A DNA stretch of 34,380 nucleotides from Kiritimatiellia bacterium (GTDB taxonomy: Bacteria > Verrucomicrobiota > Kiritimatiellia > RFP12 > UBA1067), in NCBI GenBank assembly GCA_017395505.1, contig JAFPUH010000016.1:1-34380 (forward strand). Direction: 5' to 3'. Made by a program: the position numbers and the translations under genes. The notes below the pieces were generated by a model that worked only from the letters and a program-made list of their open reading frames with translations, searched no databases and was not told where the DNA came from. This document shows positions 1 to 6,329 of the stretch, piece by piece. The stretch's first letter is position 1. Each line of letters starts with the position of its first letter.

Positions 1-1
1 A

Positions 2-208
2 AATGATGGTGGAAGAGAAGACCACGGCTGCCTTTGTGCAATATTGGGAATGTTCTTCGGGCCGATTGGACTTATCGTCGCCGCGATAATCGGTGGTGCG
101 CAGGGTGTAGTGTCGGCGCTATTGGGAATGATATTGCCGACTATTCTCGGAATCGTCCTGTTCTTTGCCATGGGCGGCCTCGCTTTCATCAGCACATTGC
201 TTGCGTAA
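2..208 (+). CDS. C-terminal part of a small hydrophobic membrane protein (partial)
   Basis: An open frame enters from the left edge in frame 2 and ends at TAA 206-208, giving the last 68 residues of a protein whose start lies outside the window. After a short polar stretch (NDGGREDHG) it reads as two hydrophobic segments, the first around CAILGMFFGPIGLIVAAIIG and the second around LGMILPTILGIVLFFAMGG, separated by GAQGVVSA. This is a convincing two-helix inner-membrane protein tail. The frame that starts with ATG at 34 in the same DNA gives a polar, Arg- and Cys-rich product and is a shadow. The family is not recognised. A perfect hairpin follows at 251-274 and may serve as its 3' end. Confidence 0.6.
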   Translation, partial: NDGGREDHGCLCAILGMFFGPIGLIVAAIIGGAQGVVSALLGMILPTILGIVLFFAMGGLAFISTLLA

Positions 209-250
209 GTGAGAATTTACGTCTGACCTATTTTATCATTTAAGTTGTCT

Positions 251-298
251 GAACCTTAAGAAATCTTAAGGTTCGCTTAAGGTCCGCTTAAGGCTCCG
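251..298. repeat. Inverted repeat plus three CTTAAGG direct repeats
   Basis: GAACCTTAAG (251-260) and CTTAAGGTTC (265-274) form a perfect 10-bp inverted repeat around AAAT. The right arm continues as three head-to-tail units, CTTAAGGTTCG, CTTAAGGTCCG and CTTAAGGCTCCG (265-298), spaced about one helical turn. The block sits just upstream of the ORF6N promoter, so it could be an operator array for that gene. Because no T-run follows the hairpin, it is only a weak terminator candidate for the upstream membrane gene. Confidence 0.55.
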
Positions 299-310
299 TT
301 TCAGGTAATA

Positions 311-345
311 TGGGATAATATCCTCGTCAACACGAAAGGAGATAT
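311..345 (+). promoter_or_regulatory. Promoter -10 and Shine-Dalgarno of the ORF6N gene
   Basis: TGG (311-313) directly followed by GATAAT (314-319) is an extended -10 like those in front of serS and rpsA. A start site near 326 would give a short leader carrying AAAGGAG, about 8 nt before ATG 349. This gene therefore has a normal Shine-Dalgarno leader, unlike several leaderless candidates in the window. Confidence 0.5.
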
Positions 346-348
346 GTT

Positions 349-1266
349 ATGAACGGAGAAGACACTAATGCCCTGGTAGGTCCACTTGATTCCGATGTCG
401 CCATAAAGTCGCGGATATTCACAATCCGCGGGGTGCAGGTTATGTTGGACAGCGATCTTGCGAAAATATATCAAGTTGAAACAAGGGTGTTTAATCAGTC
501 TGTAAAGCGAAATGAAAGCAGATTCCCGTCTAATTTCCGATTTCGGTTAAGCATGGAAGAATACCGGTCTTTGATATCACAAATTGTGACATCAAAAGAA
601 ATACGAGGAGAGACTCGCGGTGGACGGCAAAAAGCCCCATATGTGTTTACGGAACAAGGTGTTGCTATGCTTTCCGGCATTCTCAACAGTGAAGTTGCTG
701 TCCAGGTAAGCATTAGGCTGATGAATGTTTTTGTCGCTATGCGCAAGGCGATTGCATCGGTGGCGCCGATTCTGTCACGGCTTGATGTCGTTGAGCGGCG
801 TCAAATCGCTGATCAGCAACGTAACGAGGAGCGCTTCGATACGATATTCAAGGCTATGGACGGCGGGGAGTTTCCGCCGCAGAAGGTCTTTTTCGACGGA
901 CGGCACTATGAGGCGTATTCATTCGCGAAGAAACTTGTCGGCAAGGCGGCAAAGAGCATATTGCTCGTCGATGGCTATTGCGATGATGTTACGCTCGACA
1001 TCCTGTCTGCCAAGCGAGGAGGTGTGAAGGTCACTGTTGCGACGGTCGAGAAGACGCCTATTACCGATACCGCAGTCGCTAAGTTCAACAAGCAGAATTC
1101 GACGCTTGAGGTGAGGCATACCGGCAGATTCCACGACCGCTTCCTTGTCATAGACGGCAAGGAGCTTTACCACTTCGGCGCATCGCTGAAGGATCTTGGA
1201 CGTCACTACTGTGCCGTCTCGAGAATGGATGCCGCGTTCATTCCATCAATCATGCAAAGGATGTGA
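349..1266 (+). CDS. ORF6N-domain protein with degenerate PLD-like C-terminal domain
   Basis: The 305-residue protein has an ORF6N domain at about residues 20-105 (IFTIRGVQVMLDSDLAKIY, then RFPSNFRFRL and YVFTEQGVAML), a DNA-binding module found in phage antirepressors and in many chromosomal genes of gut bacteria. A helical linker covers about 106-180. The C-terminal part (about 180-305) reads like one phospholipase-D/HKD-type half: H262-x-R264-x4-D269 inside RFHDRFLVIDG, followed by FGASLKDLG. The Lys of the HKD motif is Arg, so catalytic activity is doubtful. The start is fixed by a good Shine-Dalgarno (AAAGGAG). The gene stands alone in an AT-richer region with a repeat array in front, consistent with an acquired regulator. 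The ORF6N call is firm; the PLD-like assignment is from motif shape only. Confidence 0.85.
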   Translation: MNGEDTNALVGPLDSDVAIKSRIFTIRGVQVMLDSDLAKIYQVETRVFNQSVKRNESRFPSNFRFRLSMEEYRSLISQIVTSKEIRGETRGGRQKAPYVFTEQGVAMLSGILNSEVAVQVSIRLMNVFVAMRKAIASVAPILSRLDVVERRQIADQQRNEERFDTIFKAMDGGEFPPQKVFFDGRHYEAYSFAKKLVGKAAKSILLVDGYCDDVTLDILSAKRGGVKVTVATVEKTPITDTAVAKFNKQNSTLEVRHTGRFHDRFLVIDGKELYHFGASLKDLGRHYCAVSRMDAAFIPSIMQRM

Positions 1267-1881
1267 AGCTTGCCGTTGCGGCGAGTGGTGATGTGCGGCA
1301 TAATGAGCGGCATGAGCGAAGATATCCATAGTTTGGTTGGGCGGGACGGAAAGACCATGAAGCGCTTTGCGCTAATTTGATGTCAAATAAGAAACGAGCA
1401 AGGCATGTTTTTTCTTATTTGGTCGAGTTTTAACGGATAAGCTAACGAACTTTTCTTATTTGGCAGTGCTCGCTGCGGGTTGGATTAATGCGTGCCGTCT
1501 CCAGGCAGCCGTTGCGGTTTGGGGCCGGTTTTGGTATCATATGCACTTTCACGCGAAGGATTATCTATAATTATGACGATTGCAGATCTGGCCGCTGGGC
1601 TTGTAACAAAACCGCATTTGGCGATAAATTGGCCTGGTGGAACACTCGATTTGCATAGACTTTTTGGAAGATTTGAGGATCTACCCCCTTGGGCGGAGTA
1701 GAGGGGGCGCGAGTAGCTCGCTGGTGGCGGTCGATTTGCACTCAATGGTTCTTGCAGGGACCATCGGGTGCGACTATGAAAACCTCCCAGTCCTTGTCGC
1801 TTATGGCTTTAGGGTGTTAACAACCAGCCGCCTGAAAAGCTTGGCCTAAAGCGGTGAGGGTCGGCGTCGAGAAGGGGTTTG
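1267..1881. other. 615-bp intergenic region without a convincing gene
   Basis: No supported gene lies here. A short hairpin AGCGC-TTT-GCGCT is at 1361-1373, and an AT-rich repeat set is annotated separately at 1384-1462. A possible 42-codon frame (ATG 1573 to TAG 1701, starting MTIADLAAGLVTK) follows a -10-like TATCAT, but it has no clear Shine-Dalgarno and overlaps competing frames on the other strand. CCCCCT and AGGGGG (1684-1689, 1702-1707) can pair at its end. An imperfect 7-bp hairpin lies near 1745-1764. The stretch may hold gene remnants. Confidence 0.5.
1384..1462. repeat. Inverted and direct copies of CAAATAAGAAA
   Basis: CAAATAAGAAA at 1384-1394 is repeated in inverted orientation at 1411-1421 and again at 1452-1462 (TTTCTTATTTG). 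The first pair can form an 11-bp stem with a 16-nt loop; the first and third bracket a 79-bp segment. The sequences next to the arms are also partly similar (gagcaagg against gtgctcg). No T-run follows, so it is not an obvious terminator. It may be an operator or the remnant of a small inverted-repeat element. Confidence 0.5.
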
Positions 1882-2985
1882 TCAAGAGAGCTTGTAGGCT
1901 ATTGCCAATATTAAGGCCAATGTCGCGAGAGCCAATGCGGTAAGCGGAATCGCCCAGCGGATGAGCTCTTGGCGGCGGCGCTTCTGCTTTGCAGCTTTAA
2001 CGAATGACATTATCTCTTTATCTTGGGTCACAAATGTGTTCTTCTGCTCTACATTCCCGAATGCGGAATAGCTGAATTCCTTTTCCTCGTCGACTGGGGA
2101 TTTCTTTGCCGTTGACGTGTTGACGTCATATCCGAGCGAAGCAAGCCTTTCAAGAAGCGAAGACGCATTCTGGATGCGCTTTTCTGGATTCTTTGCAAGC
2201 ATCTCGCGCAGCAATCCCGCGAGCGGTGCGGGGACCGATGGGTTGACCGTTCGGACGTCCTGAAGGGGCTTCGGGGAAAGAATTATCCGCACCGCTTCGC
2301 CTAGAGTATTGCATTCATACGGTCGCTTGCCGCAAAGCAATTCAAAAAACACCACGCCTAGTGAATATATGTCAGAACGCGAATCAACAGAGCTTGAATC
2401 CTGCGCTTGCTCTGGTGAAATGTAGGCTGGGGTTCCGAACACAGTATTGGGCATTGTCCTTAGGGAATCCGTATTGCGCGACTTTGCCACCCCAAGATCG
2501 ACGAGTTTTACCATGCCGTCTTTGGCAATCATCACGTTTTCCGGCTTTATGTCGCGGTGTACAACGCCAAACTGTTCTCCTGAAGCCAGCGCGTTGGCTA
2601 CGGCGGCCACAATGCGCACGGCATCAGTCGATTCCATCGCTCCGCCAAGTGCAATCACATCGCGCAGATCGCAGCCGTCCACATATTCCATCACAAGGTA
2701 GTAGATGTCCTTGCTGCTGTCATAGCCTACATCATGAACCGCCACAAGGTTAGGATGGTTTATCTTCGCCGCAATCCTCGCCTCGCGCACAAACCGCCGG
2801 ACGTACTCAGGCTGCTGCATCGCAACATAGGGGTATAGTATCTTTATGGCGAAGAGCTGATCCATAAGTTCGTGCCTTGCAAGATATACCGCCCCAAGTC
2901 CGCCAATCCCGAGCAGCGACTCTATTACATAGCCCCGGAAATTTTCTCCCTGTTGAAAGATTTCTGTTGCGATGCTGTCCTTCAC
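1882..2985 (-). CDS. Membrane-anchored Ser/Thr protein kinase (Hanks type)
   Basis: The 367-residue protein begins with a kinase domain (about residues 19-280). It has the glycine loop GIGGLGAVY (26-34), the ATP-binding Lys48 in FAIKILY, the catalytic loop HRDIKPENVM, DLG in place of DFG, GTPAYISPEQ, and DSRSDIYSLGVVFFELL. All catalytic residues seem intact. A charged linker leads to one C-terminal membrane helix (about 343-365) ending AYKLS, so the kinase is cytoplasmic and tail-anchored with no outer sensor. The start is GTG at 2985, overlapping the upstream kinase's TGA by 4 bp (GTGA), which implies translational coupling. It probably acts as the sensor-less partner of the LRR kinase. Substrates are unknown. 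Confidence 0.93.
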   Translation of the reverse strand: MKDSIATEIFQQGENFRGYVIESLLGIGGLGAVYLARHELMDQLFAIKILYPYVAMQQPEYVRRFVREARIAAKINHPNLVAVHDVGYDSSKDIYYLVMEYVDGCDLRDVIALGGAMESTDAVRIVAAVANALASGEQFGVVHRDIKPENVMIAKDGMVKLVDLGVAKSRNTDSLRTMPNTVFGTPAYISPEQAQDSSSVDSRSDIYSLGVVFFELLCGKRPYECNTLGEAVRIILSPKPLQDVRTVNPSVPAPLAGLLREMLAKNPEKRIQNASSLLERLASLGYDVNTSTAKKSPVDEEKEFSYSAFGNVEQKNTFVTQDKEIMSFVKAAKQKRRRQELIRWAIPLTALALATLALILAIAYKLS

Positions 2986-4955
2986 CTTGCGCTCTCCTCG
3001 TTGATATAGCGTATGCGACGGCTTTCGCCATTAGCGGGCCAGCGCTCCGGCAGGCTTGTTGAGCCTGGACTCTTCCACCCCTTTGTTCCGCGGCGAACCT
3101 CGATCACCAAATCTTCAGGCGTGTTCACGAACATATTCAAGGTGCGCGGCGCATCGCCTAGAAACACCACTTTCTTCAACTTGTTGCAAAATTGCAATGG
3201 TGCGGAGTATGTCGCTTTGAGGCTTTTCGGGAAAACAACCTCTTCTAGGTTTGGGCAGTTTTCAAAAGCCCAGTTGCCGCAAGACTCGACGCCTTCAGGT
3301 ATTTTGGCGGTCTGGAAGGAACAGAATGAAAGGGCGGTATCGACGATCTCCTTGGTGCCGACAACGATATTTAGGTTTGTTGCCGTCTTGGGATATGCAT
3401 ATAGCTTCTTCCAGTCATGAGAGTAAAGGGCGTTGTTATACGAGATAAAATGCTTGTTGCCAGGCGCGACACGAACCTGTTCCAAAGACCAGCACTCCTT
3501 GAATTGAAGTGGTCCATATTTGGAAAGGCTTGCTGGAATTTCCAACCTTTCAAGCTTTTTGCAAAACCAAAGGGCATAATTTGACAGGTTTGTGACGCCT
3601 TCAGGTATTGTAAGGGATGTCATTTCTCCGCAATACATGAACGCGCCATCGCCGACTTCTACGACACGCTTGCCGTTTATGTACTGTGGTATGGTTATGG
3701 CCCCTTTGGGCGCCGGGTCGGTTATGAAGCCCTTGAATTTGGAATTCTCCTTTTCGCGTTCTATAACCAAGCCGCCGGTGGTTTCTCTAAAATGCCACTT
3801 TAGTCCGTCGTTTGTATTTGCTGTATTTTGGCTTGCCGCAATGGTTTGTCTCTTGTCGACGGCCTTAGCGAAAACCTTTTTTGTTGCAGGAGCCAGGGTA
3901 TTGCCGTTGTTTTCGGTCTTGTCGGAATTTGACATGCGAATCATTTCAAACATGTCGGACTCGCAGATGACAAAGCCCATGAAAAGCAGTTCAAATAGCA
4001 ATGCGGCGGCAATAAACGCCTTTTTTGCAAACTTTGCGACAGTGCTGAGCTTGATGTCTTTGGGCCGTTTTAGCTTCAGTGGAGACTTGAGGTCCCCTGT
4101 GAATGCGTCTCGGAGCATTTTTGCCGCTTCCATCGCACTGTCGACGCGGCTTATGGCCTTAGGTGCGGTCATTCGCGAAATCACATAGCTTATCGTAGCC
4201 GAGACTTCAGGGCGCATCTTGCGCACGTCGGGCAGCTCTTCTCCCTTTATGGCCTTTGCGAGGAGTTCCATTGTCGTAGACCCCTCGTTTGGCCTGGAGC
4301 CAGACAGCATCTCATACAGAACCACGCCAAGCGAATATATGTCGGCCCGTGCGTCTACGTTGTGAGAATCCAGCATCTGCTCGGGTGCCATGTATGCTGG
4401 AGTGCCAATTATCAACCCAGTCATGGTGACCATCGTTCTGCGGCCGTCATCCAGCTTGGCCACGCCGAGGTCAACGAGCTTGGGGGTTCCGTCGTCGGCA
4501 AACATTATGTTGTCCGGCTTTATGTCCCGATGCACGATTCCTGCGCGATGCGACACCTCCAAGGCCATTGCTATCTGCAAGGTTATGCTCACGGAGTCCC
4601 GGATGGAGAGCCGGCCTTTCTTCCGCAACCTGTCCGAAAGGCAGCCGCCGCTTAGATACTCCATTAGTATGTAGCACAGGCTTGTGTCGGGATCTTCTCC
4701 TACGTCATAAACGCGTATCAGATTGCTGTGGCGGATCTTCATCGCGATGGAGGCTTCGTTGGCGAAACGGCTTCTCCATTCATGGGCATCGCAATCCTTC
4801 GGCGGGAACATTATCTTTGCGGCATAGAATTCTCCGTTCGTCGGCGAGCGCAAAAGATACACCTCGCCCATGCCACCCTTGCCGAGCAGTTTAATGACAT
4901 CGTAGTCGCCGAATTTTCCGCCAATTTTCAGCAGGCTGTCGCTATCGTCAGACAT
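2982..4955 (-). CDS. Receptor-like Ser/Thr kinase with BspA-type leucine-rich-repeat domain
   Basis: This 657-residue protein joins an N-terminal Hanks kinase domain (about 18-285) to one membrane helix (about 305-330, core FIAAALLFELLFMGFVI) and a C-terminal outer region. Kinase motifs are GKGGMGEVY (25-33), Lys47 in AAKIMF, HRDIKPDN (142-149), DLG (162-164) and GTPAYMAPEQ. From about residue 415 the sequence shows LRR_5/BspA-type repeats of the form (x)FxxCxxLxxhxIPxxV, such as AFMYCGEMTSLTIPEGVTN, LWFCKKLERLEIPASL and AFENCPNLEEVVFPKSL. The LRR would lie outside the cytoplasmic membrane and the kinase inside, giving the layout of a transmembrane receptor kinase. It is first in a two-gene operon with the kinase at 1882-2985. 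There is no Shine-Dalgarno before ATG 4955; a promoter lies 10 nt upstream. Confidence 0.92.
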   Translation of the reverse strand: MSDDSDSLLKIGGKFGDYDVIKLLGKGGMGEVYLLRSPTNGEFYAAKIMFPPKDCDAHEWRSRFANEASIAMKIRHSNLIRVYDVGEDPDTSLCYILMEYLSGGCLSDRLRKKGRLSIRDSVSITLQIAMALEVSHRAGIVHRDIKPDNIMFADDGTPKLVDLGVAKLDDGRRTMVTMTGLIIGTPAYMAPEQMLDSHNVDARADIYSLGVVLYEMLSGSRPNEGSTTMELLAKAIKGEELPDVRKMRPEVSATISYVISRMTAPKAISRVDSAMEAAKMLRDAFTGDLKSPLKLKRPKDIKLSTVAKFAKKAFIAAALLFELLFMGFVICESDMFEMIRMSNSDKTENNGNTLAPATKKVFAKAVDKRQTIAASQNTANTNDGLKWHFRETTGGLVIEREKENSKFKGFITDPAPKGAITIPQYINGKRVVEVGDGAFMYCGEMTSLTIPEGVTNLSNYALWFCKKLERLEIPASLSKYGPLQFKECWSLEQVRVAPGNKHFISYNNALYSHDWKKLYAYPKTATNLNIVVGTKEIVDTALSFCSFQTAKIPEGVESCGNWAFENCPNLEEVVFPKSLKATYSAPLQFCNKLKKVVFLGDAPRTLNMFVNTPEDLVIEVRRGTKGWKSPGSTSLPERWPANGESRRIRYINEESAR

Positions 4956-4965
4956 CTGGGCGAGT

Positions 4966-4995
4966 AGTTTACCAATTACCGATGGGTAATGTCAA
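4966..4995 (-). promoter_or_regulatory. Promoter of the kinase operon
   Basis: On the minus strand a perfect TTGACA (4995 to 4990) is followed after 18 nt by TAAACT (4971 to 4966), itself preceded by TGG. Ten nucleotides separate the -10 from the ATG at 4955, so transcription should start about 3-5 nt before the start codon. The -35 box overlaps the place where the divergent serS promoter would have its -35. Confidence 0.6.
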
Positions 4996-5009
4996 TGGTC
5001 TGAAAATTA

Positions 5010-5018
5010 TGGTATAAT
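5010..5018 (+). promoter_or_regulatory. Extended -10 promoter of serS-proS
   Basis: TGG-TATAAT (5010-5018) is a perfect extended -10. Only ten bases separate it from the serS ATG at 5029, leaving no room for a Shine-Dalgarno. No good -35 is seen: TGTCAA at 4990-4995, 17 nt upstream, is the reverse of the kinase operon's TTGACA. Confidence 0.7.
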
Positions 5019-5028
5019 ATCCCCCACT

Positions 5029-6309
5029 ATGATCGACATAAAGAAACTGAGGGATGAGTTCGACGCGACGGCCGCTGCGCTTGCGCGTCGCGGGGTTGAG
5101 GTCGCCACGCTCGAGAAGGCTCGTGATCTGGATGCAAAGCGCCGTTCGCTCGTTGGCGAGACAGAGACGCTCAAGGCCAAGCGCAACGCCGCATCGAAGG
5201 AGATAGGCAAGATCGCGAAGGAGGGCGGCGACATAGCCGCCGCCAAGGAAGAGATGCGCAAGGTTGGCGACCGCATCGCCGAGATCGACCGCGAGCTTGC
5301 GACGGTCGAGCACGATCTGCGCGAGACCCTGCTCATGATACCCAACATCCCCGCGCCGGAGATCCCGACAGGCATGGACAGCTCGTCCAACACGGTGGTC
5401 AGGATGGTCGGCGAGTGGAAAGACCCCGAATTCAAGATACTCGACCACATGACAGTCGGCGAGAAGCTCGGCATCTTCGATTTCCCGCGCGGCGTGAAGC
5501 TTACGGGTACGGGCTTTCCGATAATCCTCGGCCAGGGCGCGAAGCTTCAGCGCGCGCTCATACAGTACATGCTCGACGTGCACTGCCAGACGCAGGGCTA
5601 CACCGAGATGCTGCCGCCTTTCGTCGTGAACTCCGACTCGATGACTGGCACGGGCCAGCTGCCGAAGTTCGCCGAAGACCTCTACCACTGCCAGATCGAC
5701 GACTTCTGGCTGATCCCCACGGCGGAGGTGCCTGTGACGAACTACTTCCGCGACGACATCCTTCAGGCGAAGGACCTGCCGATCAAGCTCACGGCCTATA
5801 CGCCGTGCTTCCGCCGCGAGGCGGGCAGCGCCGGCAAGATGACGCGCGGAATGCTGCGCGTGCACCAGTTCGACAAGGTCGAGATGGTCAACTTCGTGCA
5901 TCCCGAAACGTCGTTCCAGCAGCTTGAGACGCTCGTCGGCGAGGCCGAGGCGATCTTGAAGGGGCTTGGGCTTCACTACCGCGTGCTCCAGCTCTGCAGC
6001 GGCGACATGGGCTTTTCGGCGGCGAAGTGCTACGACCTCGAGCTTTGGGCGCCGGGCGAACAGCAGTGGCTTGAGGTTTCGAGCTGCTCTTGCTTCACCG
6101 ACTACCAGGCGCGCCGCCTCAACTGCCGCTTCAAGGACGCCGACGGCAAGACGAAGCTCGTGCATACGCTCAACGGTTCCGGAGTCGCCCTGCCTCGCCT
6201 TATGGTCGCGCTCCTCGAGCAGCACCAGAATGCGGACGGCTCGGTGACGATCCCAGAGGTGCTTCGTCCCTACATGAACGGACAGGAAAAGCTTCTGCCC
6301 AAGGCGTAA
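5029..6309 (+). CDS. serS: Seryl-tRNA synthetase
   Basis: The 426-residue product is a full-length class II seryl-tRNA synthetase, charging tRNA-Ser and tRNA-Sec in the cytoplasm. The N-terminal arm (about 1-110) is a heptad-rich antiparallel coiled coil. The catalytic core has TAEVPVTNYFRDDIL, motif 2 (CFRREAGSAGK, then RVHQFDKVE) and motif 3 (NGSGVALPRLMVALLEQHQ), all typical. The start MIDIKKLRDEF matches the family's usual beginning. The gene is followed after 20 nt by proS, so the two synthetases probably share one transcript. The mRNA is predicted to be leaderless. Confidence 0.98.
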   Translation: MIDIKKLRDEFDATAAALARRGVEVATLEKARDLDAKRRSLVGETETLKAKRNAASKEIGKIAKEGGDIAAAKEEMRKVGDRIAEIDRELATVEHDLRETLLMIPNIPAPEIPTGMDSSSNTVVRMVGEWKDPEFKILDHMTVGEKLGIFDFPRGVKLTGTGFPIILGQGAKLQRALIQYMLDVHCQTQGYTEMLPPFVVNSDSMTGTGQLPKFAEDLYHCQIDDFWLIPTAEVPVTNYFRDDILQAKDLPIKLTAYTPCFRREAGSAGKMTRGMLRVHQFDKVEMVNFVHPETSFQQLETLVGEAEAILKGLGLHYRVLQLCSGDMGFSAAKCYDLELWAPGEQQWLEVSSCSCFTDYQARRLNCRFKDADGKTKLVHTLNGSGVALPRLMVALLEQHQNADGSVTIPEVLRPYMNGQEKLLPKA

Positions 6310-6329
6310 GCACGACTGGAGGTGACGGA

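Noticed and set aside
34..243. 69-residue plus-strand ORF at the left edge
   Set aside because: Polar, Arg- and Cys-rich product; the overlapping frame 2..208 gives a coherent membrane protein tail.
1485..1849. Overlapping small ORFs on both strands in the gap after the ORF6N gene
   Set aside because: They compete with one another, lack clear Shine-Dalgarno sites and have no recognisable family.
4969..6225. 418-residue ORF antisense to serS
   Set aside because: serS is unmistakable on the other strand; the antisense product has no family motifs and would run into the promoter region.
6090..6329. Upstream extension of proS
   Set aside because: It lies inside serS; the start at 6330 has a good Shine-Dalgarno and matches the family N-terminus.
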